From the NCBI RefSeq assembly GCF_003206645.1, contig NZ_PZJP01000017.1, forward strand, positions 320,577 to 384,576: 64,000 bases of DNA, given 5' to 3'. Both the position numbers and the translations under genes were made by a program. This stretch comes from Salinicola aestuarinus (GTDB lineage Bacteria > Pseudomonadota > Gammaproteobacteria > Pseudomonadales > Halomonadaceae). Under the pieces are notes generated by a model that saw only the letters and a list, made by a program, of their open reading frames with translations, was not told where the DNA came from and did no database searches. The first letter of the stretch is position 1, and the number at the start of each line of letters is the position of its first letter. Below are positions 17,276 through 26,624 of this stretch, piece after piece.

Positions 17276-17298
17276 AAAAAAGCCGGGCATCACCCGGC
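17276..17298 (-). terminator. Rho-independent terminator of the hflK-hflC transcript
   Basis: On the minus strand GCCGGG (loop TGATG) CCCGGC followed by six T, about 60 bases after the hflC stop. It isolates hflC from hisZ. Confidence 0.85.
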
Positions 17299-17320
17299 AG
17301 TAAAAATGGTATCACGAAAT

Positions 17321-17343
17321 GCCCGCGGGGAAATCCCGCGGGC
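17321..17343 (-). repeat. Second strong inverted repeat just after hflC
   Basis: GCCCGCGGG (17321-17329), five-base loop, CCCGCGGGC (17335-17343), starting 14 bases after the hflC stop and upstream of the canonical terminator. No immediate T-run. It may protect the mRNA 3' end or act with the terminator. Confidence 0.6.
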
Positions 17344-17356
17344 CATCGTTGAACGC

Positions 17357-18322
17357 TTAGGGTGATGATGCCGCCTCCGGCGTAGGCGTACCGAGGTAGC
17401 GGAAGAAATCACTGTTCTCGGGGCTCAGCACCAGAAGATCCTGTCCCTCGCCGCTGAAGCTCTCGCGATAGGCGCGCAGGGAGCGATAGAAGCTAAAGAA
17501 CTCTGGATCCTGCTGATAAGCGCTGGCGTAGATTCGCGCTGCCTGGGCATCGCCCTCACCGCGCGTGGTCTCCGCTTCCTGCCGGCCGCTGGCGAGCACT
17601 TCCTGGCGCTGCCGGTCGGCGTCGGCGCGAATCGCTTCGGCCTGCTGCGACCCCTCGGCACGGTACGTGCGTGCCGCCCGCTCACGCTCGGAGTTCATCC
17701 GCTCGTACACGGCCTGGGTCACTTCCGTCGGCAGCTCGATGCGCTTCACCCGGATGTCGAGGATGTGCACGCCAAGCTCACGACGCATCGCGGCGTCGAG
17801 CTGCTCGACCGGCTCGACCATCAGCTCCTCGCGCGCGCCTTCGACGGTATCCGCCCCCTTGTCCTCACCGACCAGGTCCTTGCGATCGCTCTCGGCGGCG
17901 ATGCGCTCCTGGATGATGTCGGACATCTGGGTCTGACCGAACTTGTTGCGCAGTGCTTCATCGGTCCGCGGCGCGATCAGATTCTCGGCGACCTGAATGT
18001 TGCCACGCGTCGCCTCGTAGAACTGCTGGGGATCGGCGATCTCCCACTTGACGAAGGAGTCGACGATCACCGCTTTCGAGTCCGACGTGATGTAACGCGT
18101 CGCACTGGAGTCGACGGTCTGCACTCGGGTATCGAAGATCCGCACGGTGTTGAACACCGGCAGTTTGAAGTGAAGTCCCGGGCCGATCTCGTTCTCGATC
18201 ACCTCACCGAAACGCAGTTTGATGGCCCGCTGCGTCTCGTTGACGATGTAGAAACTGGCGCTGGCGAACCAGGCGAGCAGCGCCAGAAGGATCACGCCGA
18301 TCAGCGCACGATTGTTAAACAT
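17357..18322 (-). CDS. hflC: FtsH modulator HflC
   Basis: 321 residues. An N-terminal transmembrane segment (LIGVILLALLAWFASASFYIV) precedes an SPFH/prohibitin domain (IKLRFGEVIENEIGPGLHFKLPVFNTVRIFDTR) and a long coiled-coil rich in Arg, Glu and Ala; it ends FFRYLGTPTPEAASSP. HflC and HflK form a large periplasm-facing cage around the FtsH protease in the inner membrane. Its start overlaps the hflK stop by one base, so the two are translated together. Confidence 0.96.
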   Translation of the reverse strand: MFNNRALIGVILLALLAWFASASFYIVNETQRAIKLRFGEVIENEIGPGLHFKLPVFNTVRIFDTRVQTVDSSATRYITSDSKAVIVDSFVKWEIADPQQFYEATRGNIQVAENLIAPRTDEALRNKFGQTQMSDIIQERIAAESDRKDLVGEDKGADTVEGAREELMVEPVEQLDAAMRRELGVHILDIRVKRIELPTEVTQAVYERMNSERERAARTYRAEGSQQAEAIRADADRQRQEVLASGRQEAETTRGEGDAQAARIYASAYQQDPEFFSFYRSLRAYRESFSGEGQDLLVLSPENSDFFRYLGTPTPEAASSP

Positions 18323-19560
18323 TAGCGCCCCTCCCGCAGGCTGGAACCACTCGACTGCTGCCGCGAGCCACTTTCACTGCTGTTCATGTCGACCACCTGG
18401 CGTGAGATCTGCTGAAGCTGCTCCAGGCTCATCGACGACTCGCTGTTACCACTGCGCGACTGTCCGCCGCTGCCCATCTGGTTGAGCGGCAATACGGTCA
18501 CGGCCTCGCTATCGCCAAGATCGACCAGCGCCTTCGACGTCTTGGACAGCACCTCGCTGACGGTCTCGAGGTAGAGCCGCTCACGCGTCACCTCTGGCGC
18601 CTGCTGGTATTCACCCAGCAAGGAGTTGAAGCGATTCGCCTGACCCGTGGCATCGGAGACCAGCGCGGCCTTGTAGCCCTGCGCCTCTTCCAGCAGACGC
18701 TGCTTCTGACCCTGCGCCTGAAGCACGACGGCCTGACTGTAGGCATTGGCCTGGTTGATCGAGCGCTGGCGCTCTTCGCGAGCGCGGATGACGTCGTCGA
18801 ACGCGTCCTGGACGCGATCCGGGGGCGATGTCGACTCGATGTTCACCGTCTGCAGCCGCAGGCCGGTACCGTAGGCGTCCAGATAGGCGCCGAGCCGCTC
18901 GAAGATGCGCTGCCCCAGACGGTCACGACCGGTGGTCAGTATCTCCTGCAGCGGCATATTGCCGACTTCCTGGCGCAACGCCGAGTCCATCGCGTTCTGC
19001 AGCGTCATTTCCGGCTGATTGACGTTGACCAGAAACGCATGCGCATCGCCCACCACATACTGCGCGGAGACGCTAACGCGGACGATATTCTCATCGCTGG
19101 TCAGCATCGAATCCGACTGGTTGGCCGAGCGAATGCTGGTGACGTTGACGTTCGCCACCTGATCGACGATCGGCGGATTCCAGTGAAGACCGGGATTCAA
19201 CGTCTGGGTGTACTTGCCGAAGCGGAAGACGACGCCACGCTCGGACTGATCGATAAGATGGAAACCGGATGCCGCCCAGATCACGGCTGCCACGACCAGC
19301 ACAATGACCGGAAGGATGAAAGGGTTGCGCTTGGCGCCCCCTCCATTGGATCCGCCGCCATCGCCGCCGCCGCGCTTGTTGCGCCCGCCGATCAGTCGAT
19401 TGATCTTGTCCTGAAACTTCTTCAGGGCCTCGTCGAGATCCGGCGGCCCCTGATTGCCGTTGTTGCCATTGTTACCACCATTACCGTTCGGACGACGGCC
19501 CCCACCGCCGCCCCAAGGGTCCTGCTGGTTGTTGCCCCCGCCAGGCTCGTTCCAAGCCAT
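18322..19560 (-). CDS. hflK: FtsH modulator HflK
   Basis: 412 residues. A low-complexity Gly/Asn-rich cytoplasmic N-terminus (residues about 5-45, including PNGNGGNNGNNGNQGPP) leads to KFQDKINRLIGG, one transmembrane helix (FILPVIVLVVAAVIWAASGF), the SPFH domain (RGVVFRFGKYTQTLNPGLHW) and a long helical region ending in a Ser/Gly/Gln-rich tail. Partner of HflC in the FtsH-regulating complex. Upstream, 157 bases away on the same strand, is hflX. Confidence 0.96.
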   Translation of the reverse strand: MAWNEPGGGNNQQDPWGGGGGRRPNGNGGNNGNNGNQGPPDLDEALKKFQDKINRLIGGRNKRGGGDGGGSNGGGAKRNPFILPVIVLVVAAVIWAASGFHLIDQSERGVVFRFGKYTQTLNPGLHWNPPIVDQVANVNVTSIRSANQSDSMLTSDENIVRVSVSAQYVVGDAHAFLVNVNQPEMTLQNAMDSALRQEVGNMPLQEILTTGRDRLGQRIFERLGAYLDAYGTGLRLQTVNIESTSPPDRVQDAFDDVIRAREERQRSINQANAYSQAVVLQAQGQKQRLLEEAQGYKAALVSDATGQANRFNSLLGEYQQAPEVTRERLYLETVSEVLSKTSKALVDLGDSEAVTVLPLNQMGSGGQSRSGNSESSMSLEQLQQISRQVVDMNSSESGSRQQSSGSSLREGR

Positions 19561-19717
19561 ACCTAAGTCTCCACTGATGCAGTCAAAGCCGTTGCGTCAG
19601 GCATGGGGAGCGGTGACCGCCGGGAACTCCTCGGCGGGCGGCAGGCTTGTCCGAACTGATGTCGAATCGTGACCGCCCTGCGTGTCGGACCCATGGGTCG
19701 CGATGCTCCCCTGCGCG

Positions 19718-21052
19718 TTATTCCTCGCTCCGGACGCGTTCCCAGTCCGCGACCGTCGGCTTCTCCGAAGCGGGCAAGTAATCGTTGGCGCTTTCACCCA
19801 AGCGAGCCATCATCTGCATAAACTCTCGCCGGGGCAAGCGAATGTCCAGAATCGAATGGCCACGCTCATCGAACCTCTCTTCCTGCACCGCCTGAAGTTC
19901 ATGCAGTGCCGCACGCAGCCGGCCCTGATCGGGTGTCAACGTCAACTGCACATCCAGGATGTCGTCCGCCAGCCACTCGCCGATCGCCTGATGCAAAAGA
20001 TCGAGACCGTTGCCGTCGCGAGCCGACAGCCAGACCACCTGTGGCAGCCCCTGCCCGTTGCGTTCGATACGCGGCGACGACCCCATGAGATCGATCTTGT
20101 TCATGACCAGCAGGCGCGGCACGTCGTCGGCTTCGATCTCGGAGAGAACCCGATCGACCTGCGCCACGTTGAGTTCGCGATCCGGGTCGGCAGCGTCGAT
20201 GACATGGACCAGCAGACTCGCCTCGGTCGCTTCCTGCAGCGTGGCCTGGAAGGCTTCGACGAGCTTGTGCGGCAAGTGCCGAATAAAGCCGACGGTATCG
20301 GCGAGCACGACCTGTCCGACATCCGGCACGTCCAGGCGTCTTAGCGTCGGGTCGAGCGTGGCGAAGAGCTGATCGGCCGCATAAACCTCGGCGGCAGTGA
20401 TCGCATTGAACAGCGTCGATTTGCCGGCGTTGGTATAGCCGACCAGCGAGACGCTGGGCACTTCGGCGCGCGCGCGGGCACGACGGTTCTGGTCACGCTG
20501 CTTGCGAACTTTTTCCAGTCGCTTGTGGATCGACTTGATGCGACCGCGCAGAAGGCGACGGTCGGTCTCGAGCTGGGTCTCGCCCGGGCCTCTCAGACCG
20601 ATACCGCCCTTCTGGCGTTCGAGGTGAGTCCAGCCACGCACCAGGCGCGTGGACATGTACTCGAGCTGTGCCAGTTCGACCTGCAGCTTGCCTTCGTGGG
20701 TTCTTGCGCGCTGCGCGAAGATATCGAGAATCAAGCCCGTACGATCGAGCACTCGGCAATTCAGCGAGCGCTCGACGTTGCGCTCTTGAGAGGGCGACAT
20801 GGCGTGATTGAAAATGACGAGTTCGGCGCCGTGGGTCTCGAGCGCGGCCTTCACCTCGTCGAGCTTGCCACTGCCGATGAAGGATCGAGGATCGGGACGG
20901 CGACGACTTCCCTGAATCAGGGTCGCCGGCACCGCTCCGGCGGACCGCACCAACTCCAACAATTCGCCGGGGTCTTCACGGTCCTGCTCGTCCTGGAAGT
21001 CCACATGGACCAGAATCGCCGTTTCACCGGCTTCGGGACGTTCGAAAAACAA
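19718..21052 (-). CDS. hflX: Ribosome-associated GTPase HflX
   Basis: 444 residues. The N-terminal HflX domain (SRRRPDPRSFIGSGKLDEVK, VIFNHAMSPSQERNVERSL) and coiled linker (RLVRGWTHLERQKGGIGLRGPGETQLETDRR) precede a G domain with G1 GYTNAGKST, G3 DTVGF and G4 NKID. HflX splits stalled 70S ribosomes after heat stress. Translation appears to start at a TTG at 21052 with AGAGG upstream; no ATG fits better. It follows hfq by 14 bases, the classical hfq-hflX-hflK-hflC order. Confidence 0.96.
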   Translation of the reverse strand: MFFERPEAGETAILVHVDFQDEQDREDPGELLELVRSAGAVPATLIQGSRRRPDPRSFIGSGKLDEVKAALETHGAELVIFNHAMSPSQERNVERSLNCRVLDRTGLILDIFAQRARTHEGKLQVELAQLEYMSTRLVRGWTHLERQKGGIGLRGPGETQLETDRRLLRGRIKSIHKRLEKVRKQRDQNRRARARAEVPSVSLVGYTNAGKSTLFNAITAAEVYAADQLFATLDPTLRRLDVPDVGQVVLADTVGFIRHLPHKLVEAFQATLQEATEASLLVHVIDAADPDRELNVAQVDRVLSEIEADDVPRLLVMNKIDLMGSSPRIERNGQGLPQVVWLSARDGNGLDLLHQAIGEWLADDILDVQLTLTPDQGRLRAALHELQAVQEERFDERGHSILDIRLPRREFMQMMARLGESANDYLPASEKPTVADWERVRSEE

Positions 21053-21066
21053 TCACTACCTCTCGA

Positions 21067-21318
21067 TCAGGATTCGAGTCCGGGCGCTGCGCTGGGATCC
21101 TGCGGCGGCAGACGGACGTTACGAGACGGCACGACCGTGGAAATGGCGTGCTTGTAGACCATTTGACTGACGGTATTGCGCAGCAGAATGACGAACTGGT
21201 CGAAAGACTCGATTTGACCCTGCAGCTTGATGCCGTTTACGAGAAAAATGGAGACCGGGATGCGCTCCTTGCGCAGAATATTCAGGTACGGGTCCTGAAG
21301 GGACTGTCCTTTGGACAT
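21067..21318 (-). CDS. hfq: RNA chaperone Hfq
   Basis: 83 residues: MSKGQSLQDPYLNILRKERI, Sm1 motif with VNGIKLQGQIESFDQFVILL and Sm2 motif with YKHAISTVVPSRNV, then a short Pro/Ala tail. Hfq hexamers promote pairing of small RNAs with mRNAs. GGGAGAG lies before the ATG. It sits between miaA (126 bases upstream) and hflX (14 bases downstream), the order conserved across gammaproteobacteria. Confidence 0.98.
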   Translation of the reverse strand: MSKGQSLQDPYLNILRKERIPVSIFLVNGIKLQGQIESFDQFVILLRNTVSQMVYKHAISTVVPSRNVRLPPQDPSAAPGLES

Positions 21319-21444
21319 GATGCTCTCCCTAACGATGTTATGAGTAGTGCTGTTTTAGTTGGGCGACGATTCGCGCTGACTTGGCATCCTGTCGCGGTGA
21401 AGACCACCGCCTGCAGTCGTCGTGACGAAGCCCAACATTTTACG

Positions 21445-22386
21445 CTAACTCCCGACTTCGCGCACGATTTTCGCCACGCGTTCCCCTGCATCGGCGGCGC
21501 TGCTATCGACCCAGTGTAGACCGGGCCAGCGACGCAACCAGGTCAACTGACGCTTGGCCAGCTGCCGGGTCGCCGTCGCGCCGCGTTCGCGGAGTTCACT
21601 CGGCGCAAAGACGCCGTCGAGAGCCTCCCAGGCCTGCCGATAACCGACGCTTCGCATTGATGGTAGGTCCAGATGAAGATCGCCGCGCCGCCTGAGCGTG
21701 GCCACTTCCTCCAGAAACCCACCGTCCAGCATCGTATCGAAGCGCTCACCGATACGCTGGTGAAGCACGGCACGCTCTGCGGGCGCGAGTGCTATGGACA
21801 GCAAACGATAGGGAAAGTTTTCCCGGCGCTGTCGGCGCCAGTGTTCACTGATCGGCACGCCGGTCAGATGGAACACCTCCAGCGCCCGAATCAGCCGCTG
21901 GCGATTGTGGGCGTGCATCCCCGCCGCGGCTTCCGGGTCGATCTCGACGAGCCTTGCGTGGAGCGCCTGAAGCCCTTCTCGCTCGGCCTCGGTCTCCAGC
22001 GCCTGCCTGAGCTCCGGGTCCGCCTCGGGCATCGCCGCGACCCCCTCGACCAGTCGCTTGGCATACATCATCGTGCCCCCGACCAGCAGTGGCGTCTTGC
22101 CTCGAGCGGCAATCTCCGCCATCGATGCCATGGCATCCGTGCGAAACTCCGCGGCCGAGTAGGTCTCGGCCGGGTCGCGAATGTCGATCAGTCGATGGGG
22201 CGCACGCGCCAGTTCCGCCGCGCTCGGCTTGGCGGTACCGATATCCATACCCCGATAGACCATGGCGGAGTCGACGCTGATCAACTCGCAGCCAAAGCGC
22301 TCGTGCAGGGCGATCGCCGTATCGGTCTTGCCCGCCGCCGTAGGGCCGAGCAGCAGAATGGCGAGCGGTCTTGGATCGTGAGTCAT
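21445..22386 (-). CDS. miaA: tRNA dimethylallyltransferase MiaA
   Basis: 313 residues. P-loop GPTAAGKT at residues 14-21, then CELISVDSAMVYRGMDIGTAKP, HRLIDIRDPAETYSAAEF, PLLVGGTMMYAKRLVEGVA and RQLAKRQLTWLRRW at the C-terminus. It isopentenylates A37 of tRNAs that read UNN codons; the product is then thiomethylated by MiaB. It follows mutL by about 100 bases on the same strand. The ribosome site before the ATG is weak. Confidence 0.97.
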   Translation of the reverse strand: MTHDPRPLAILLLGPTAAGKTDTAIALHERFGCELISVDSAMVYRGMDIGTAKPSAAELARAPHRLIDIRDPAETYSAAEFRTDAMASMAEIAARGKTPLLVGGTMMYAKRLVEGVAAMPEADPELRQALETEAEREGLQALHARLVEIDPEAAAGMHAHNRQRLIRALEVFHLTGVPISEHWRRQRRENFPYRLLSIALAPAERAVLHQRIGERFDTMLDGGFLEEVATLRRRGDLHLDLPSMRSVGYRQAWEALDGVFAPSELRERGATATRQLAKRQLTWLRRWPGLHWVDSSAADAGERVAKIVREVGS

Positions 22387-22487
22387 GGGCTAGCGTGGGT
22401 CTCGTCGAGTCTTGGCGCGGCAGACACGCACCCGCGATTGCCGCGGCGGCGCGTCGTTGAAAAGGGTCAGATGGCTGTCAGCGGGCG

Positions 22488-24455
22488 TTACTGGCCACGC
22501 AGGAAGAGCTTGTCGAGCTGTGCCATGGACATCTCGGTCCAGGTCGGACGGCCATGGTTGCACTGGCCGCTGCGCTCGGTTCGCTCCATGTCGCGCAGCA
22601 GGGCGTTCATCTCCGGTATCGTCAGCAGCCGATTGGCCCGCACGCTGCCATGGCACGCCATGGTGCTGAGCAATTCGTTGATCCGCGTCTCGAAGCGGTC
22701 GGAGCGCCCGTAGCGCTCGAGGTCACTCAACATGTCGCGGATCAGCGGCTCGATATCGCCGTCCGCCAGCAGCGCCGGCACCTGACGCACCAGCAAGGTC
22801 TCCGGTCCAGCCACATCGAGCTCCACGCCCAGACGGCTGAACGCCTCCCGCTCGCGCTCGGCGGTCTCCACCGCCGCCGCGCCAGCGGCAATCGACACCG
22901 GCACCAGCAGCGGCTGCGCCTGCAGGGCGCCGGCATGTATCTGCCCTTTCATCCGCTCGTAGACGATGCGCTCGTGCGCGGCGTGCATGTCGACGACGAC
23001 CATGCCGCGCTCTGTCTGGGAGAGAATATAGACGCCGTGCAACTGCGCCAGGGCGTAACCGAGCGGCGGCGCCTGAGTGTCGTCGGCTTCGCCCAGCGTG
23101 GCGACCGCTGCCTGCGGACGCTCGGCGAGCGCGACGCCTGCCGCTTCACCGCCGGGAGAAGGTTGCGCCTGCGGTGTCAGCAGCGTGGACTCGTGATCGG
23201 GATGCAGCGCCTGGTAGCCCGCCATGAACTCGCGAATGCGCTGCGCCGGCGGCCGATCCTGGGCGTAACCGCTCGCGCCGGACCCGCCGGCCTGTCCCGC
23301 CAACGACATACGCTGCTGTTGCCAGCTCGCCGACGGTGTGTCCCCCGGCGCCTGGGGCGCGAGGGAGTCGCTTGATGTCGTCGCACCCGCTTCGCTGGGG
23401 TCGGCCGATGCTTGCTCTTCGCCGCCTGGCGCGTTGGGGCGAACCTCGGCGAGCGCCCGATGCAGACTCGAGAAGAGAAAGTCGTGCACAAGACGACCGT
23501 CGCGAAAGCGGACTTCGTGCTTGGTCGGGTGAACGTTGACGTCGACCACTCGGGGATCGAGCTCGAGATAGAGTACGAAGACCGGATGGCGGCCGTGAAA
23601 CATGACGTCACGATACGCCTGGCGAATGGCATGGGCGACGAGGCGGTCGCGCACCACGCGCCCGTTGACGAAGAAATACTGCTGGTCTGCCTGTGCCCGC
23701 GAGTAGGTCGGGAGCCCTACCCAGCCGTGCAGCCGCATCCCCGAGGCCTCCATCTCCAGATGCAGCGCCTCGTTGAGAAAGCGTTTGCCGAGCAGCGCGC
23801 CGATCCGCCGCTCCCGCCCGCTCTGATCGCCGGAGACTGCCGGCAGCTGATGGACCACCTTCTGGTTGTGCTTGAGCAGCCAGGCGATGTCGAATCGCGA
23901 CAGCGCCAGCCGCCGCACCGCCTCTTCGACGTGTCCGAACTCGGTCTTCTCAGCCCGCAGGAACTTGCGCCGCGCCGGCGTATTGAAGAAGAGATCCCGC
24001 ACCAGCACCGAGGTCCCGCGGGGATGCGGCGCCGGCGTCACCCGCGGCGCCATCTGGCGCCCCTCGGCAACCACCCGCCAGCCCGACGCAGGATCGTCAT
24101 CGGCATTGGAGATCAGCTCGAGACGAGAGACCGCACTGATCGATGCCAGCGCCTCACCGCGAAAGCCGAGACTCGCCACATCCTCGAGATCCTCGAGCGA
24201 GGCGATCTTGCTCGTGGCATGCCGGGACAGCGCCAGTGGCAAGTCGTTCTCCTCGATACCGCTGCCGTCATCGCGCACCCGGATCAGGCGCGCGCCACCG
24301 GCTTCCAGTTCGATCTCGATGCGCTGCCCGCCGGCATCGATGGCGTTCTCCACGATCTCCTTGACCACCGAAGCGGGGCGTTCGACCACCTCGCCCGCGG
24401 CAATCTGGTTGGCCAGCCGCGGATCGAGAACATGAATTCGCGTCGTCTCGCTCAT
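22488..24455 (-). CDS. mutL: DNA mismatch repair protein MutL
   Basis: 655 residues. The GHKL ATPase N-terminus has NQIAAGEVVERPASVVKEIV, NAIDAGGQRIEIELEAGG, RDDGSGI and SLGFRGEALASI; a Pro/Ser/Ala-rich linker spans about residues 340-450 and the C-terminal dimerisation domain starts near GYALAQLHGVYIL. MutL couples MutS mismatch recognition to strand cleavage. The C-terminal domain has CHGSVRANRLLTIPEMNALL and no DQHA(x)2E(x)4E endonuclease motif that I can see (the corresponding text is MHAAHERIVYERM), so it looks like an E. coli-type MutL used with MutH. GAGGGGAG precedes the ATG. Confidence 0.97.
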   Translation of the reverse strand: MSETTRIHVLDPRLANQIAAGEVVERPASVVKEIVENAIDAGGQRIEIELEAGGARLIRVRDDGSGIEENDLPLALSRHATSKIASLEDLEDVASLGFRGEALASISAVSRLELISNADDDPASGWRVVAEGRQMAPRVTPAPHPRGTSVLVRDLFFNTPARRKFLRAEKTEFGHVEEAVRRLALSRFDIAWLLKHNQKVVHQLPAVSGDQSGRERRIGALLGKRFLNEALHLEMEASGMRLHGWVGLPTYSRAQADQQYFFVNGRVVRDRLVAHAIRQAYRDVMFHGRHPVFVLYLELDPRVVDVNVHPTKHEVRFRDGRLVHDFLFSSLHRALAEVRPNAPGGEEQASADPSEAGATTSSDSLAPQAPGDTPSASWQQQRMSLAGQAGGSGASGYAQDRPPAQRIREFMAGYQALHPDHESTLLTPQAQPSPGGEAAGVALAERPQAAVATLGEADDTQAPPLGYALAQLHGVYILSQTERGMVVVDMHAAHERIVYERMKGQIHAGALQAQPLLVPVSIAAGAAAVETAEREREAFSRLGVELDVAGPETLLVRQVPALLADGDIEPLIRDMLSDLERYGRSDRFETRINELLSTMACHGSVRANRLLTIPEMNALLRDMERTERSGQCNHGRPTWTEMSMAQLDKLFLRGQ

Positions 24456-24504
24456 CGAAAATCTCCCCTCAGGCCCGCCGGGCAGCCGCCATCCGTCGCC
24501 ACGT

Positions 24505-26130
24505 TCATGGCAGTGTCAGCACCTGGCCGACCCGCAAGATGTCGCTATCGAGGCCGTTGGCCTGCTTGAGCGCCTGCATGCTGATGCCGTTGCGGCTCGC
24601 GACCGTCGACAGTGTATCGCCGGCACGCACCCGGTATTCATTGCTGGCGCCACCGCGCCCCTGGTCCCGCTGCCATGCCAGCAGGCTGGAGGGCGGCGGG
24701 TGCTGACGAAAGTGCGCGACGATACCGGCGAAAATCGCCTGCGCAAGCTGCGCCTGGTGGCCGGAAGAGCGCAGCTGCGCCTCCTCCTTCGGATTGGAGA
24801 TGAAGCCGGTCTCGACCAGCAGTGACGGAATGTCCGGTGACTTCAACACCACGAAGCCGGCCTGTTCGACGCGAGACTTGTGCAGCTTGTTGATCCGCCC
24901 CAGCTGATCGAGCACTTGGCCACCGGTCGCCAGAGAGTCGTTCATGGTCGCCGTCATGGTCAGGTCGAGCAGCACGCCACGTAGCACCTCGTCCTTGTCG
25001 TCGAGGCTCAGGCTGCCGTCGACACCACCGATCAGGTCTGACTGGTTCTCGCTTGCCGCCAGCCAGCGGGCGCTCTCGGAGGTTGCTCCCCCCTGGGAGA
25101 GGGCATAGACCGAGCTGCCGTAGGGCTGACTGCTGCGTACCGCGTCGGCGTGAATCGAGACGAAGAAGTCCGCCTTCTGCTGCCGCGCGATCAGCGTCCG
25201 CTGACGCAGGCCGACATAGTAGTCGTCGTCACGCGTGAGAATCGCCTTGAAGCCCGGCGTGTCATCGATACGGTTCTTGAGCTTGCGCGCAATCTCGAGC
25301 ACCACATCCTTCTCGCGGGTGCCGCTTGGACCGATGGCACCGGGATCCTCGCCGCCGTGCCCCGCGTCGACCGCGATGATGATGTCGCGCTTGGGATGCG
25401 GCTGGGCTTCCACCGTGGCCGCGACCTGGCTGGGCTGCTCGACGCCACCGCCCTGAACGACGGCCTCCTGCTGGGCGCGCTGGGCGGAAATCTCCTGGTC
25501 GCGAATCATTGCCTCGATGGGGTCGATCGGATCGCTCACCGCGCTCGCCCCGGGATAGTCGAGATCGATCACCAACCGGTCGCTGTACTGCTCGTTCGGC
25601 GGCAGCGTGAAACTCTTGGGTACCACGTGGCGATTGACGTCGAGCACGACCCGTAACCCGCCGCCCTCTCGCGTGCCGGTGCGTACCGAATCGATGGCAC
25701 TGCCGTCGAGGTCGAGATCACCGACATCGAACGACAGATCGCTACTGTCGATATCGATCACCACCCGATCCGGGTTGTCGAGCGTGAAAACGTTGGCGGT
25801 CGCCGGTGAGGACATGTCGAAGACCAGCCGCACATGGTCGGGCGCTGCCCACAGTCGAATGTTATGGATATCGGCAGCGCTTGCCTGAGTGGCGCCGCCA
25901 AGACAGGCGAACGCCAGCGAACCGGCAACCCAGCGACGCCAGCACGCCCCGCCGACTCGGCTCGTCGGCTGCGCCTCGGTGTCGAGCCGTACCGATGCGA
26001 CGCGTCGAAGACAGCGCAGGCACAGCAACCCCCAGGCGATGATGACCTGTCCGCAAGCCGCCAGGGCCGGCCACCGATGTTCGTCGCCACGCATTTGACG
26101 GCCTGCGGCCCGGAAAACAGCTGTTAACAT
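24505..26130 (-). CDS. N-acetylmuramoyl-L-alanine amidase of the AmiB/AmiC type with LysM domain
   Basis: 541 residues. After a signal-like segment (RRWVAGSLAFACLGGATQASA, ending near residue 85) comes an AMIN domain (HNIRLWAAPDHVRLVFDMSS), then Amidase_3 with zinc ligands in IAVDAGHGGEDPGAIGPSG, KDVVLEIARKL, FFVSIHADAV and SLLVETGFISNPKEE, and a C-terminal LysM repeat (YRVRAGDTLSTVASRNGI). It cleaves septal peptidoglycan in the periplasm, presumably activated by EnvC/NlpD-type factors. AAGGA precedes the ATG, which overlaps the tsaE end by seven bases. The roughly 60 residues before the signal segment are unusual; a later non-ATG start is possible. Confidence 0.92.
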   Translation of the reverse strand: MLTAVFRAAGRQMRGDEHRWPALAACGQVIIAWGLLCLRCLRRVASVRLDTEAQPTSRVGGACWRRWVAGSLAFACLGGATQASAADIHNIRLWAAPDHVRLVFDMSSPATANVFTLDNPDRVVIDIDSSDLSFDVGDLDLDGSAIDSVRTGTREGGGLRVVLDVNRHVVPKSFTLPPNEQYSDRLVIDLDYPGASAVSDPIDPIEAMIRDQEISAQRAQQEAVVQGGGVEQPSQVAATVEAQPHPKRDIIIAVDAGHGGEDPGAIGPSGTREKDVVLEIARKLKNRIDDTPGFKAILTRDDDYYVGLRQRTLIARQQKADFFVSIHADAVRSSQPYGSSVYALSQGGATSESARWLAASENQSDLIGGVDGSLSLDDKDEVLRGVLLDLTMTATMNDSLATGGQVLDQLGRINKLHKSRVEQAGFVVLKSPDIPSLLVETGFISNPKEEAQLRSSGHQAQLAQAIFAGIVAHFRQHPPPSSLLAWQRDQGRGGASNEYRVRAGDTLSTVASRNGISMQALKQANGLDSDILRVGQVLTLP

Positions 26131-26615
26131 TCATCATCCTTGTGACTCGAGATATCGCTAAGCGCCGTCGGTAGCGCCGCAAGCACGTCGCGGCCTCGCG
26201 CAGTAAAAGCCGCTGCCTGCGCCTGGCGACCGTTCTCGAGGGTCGTTAGCCGAACCTCCAGATCCGGCGTCGGCAGCCAGCCTTCGCCGCGGCTTGGCCA
26301 TTCGATCAGGCTCAACGCCTCCTCACCGAGCATGTCGCGCGCGCCGAGAAACTCGAGTTCCTCAGGGTCACCCAGACGGTAAAGGTCGAAGTGGTAGATA
26401 CGGTAAGTGCCAAGCTCATAGGGCTCGACCAGCGTATAGGTCGGACTCTTGACCGCACCGGCGTGACCGTGGGCGCGTAGCACGCCACGGGCCAGCGTGG
26501 TCTTTCCGGCGCCCAGGTCACCCAGGAGGTGAATTCGCCCTCTTCCCTCGAGCGCAAGCCCCAGGGCTTCTCCCAGGGCGACCTGAGCGGCTTCATCGCT
26601 AAGCGTTATCGGCAT
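26124..26615 (-). CDS. tsaE: tRNA t6A biosynthesis ATPase TsaE
   Basis: 163 residues. Walker A in HLLGDLGAGKTTLARGVLRA, then GAVKSPTYTLVEPYE, YHFDLYRLGDPEELEFLGARDML and LIEWPSRGEGWLP, all typical of TsaE (YjeE). It works with TsaB and TsaD to make N6-threonylcarbamoyladenosine at A37 of ANN-decoding tRNAs. It begins nine bases after nnrDE and overlaps the amidase start by seven bases, so the three are probably one transcript. Slightly extended C-terminus after the family core. Confidence 0.95.
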   Translation of the reverse strand: MPITLSDEAAQVALGEALGLALEGRGRIHLLGDLGAGKTTLARGVLRAHGHAGAVKSPTYTLVEPYELGTYRIYHFDLYRLGDPEELEFLGARDMLGEEALSLIEWPSRGEGWLPTPDLEVRLTTLENGRQAQAAAFTARGRDVLAALPTALSDISSHKDDEC

Positions 26616-26624
26616 GGGTCAGCA

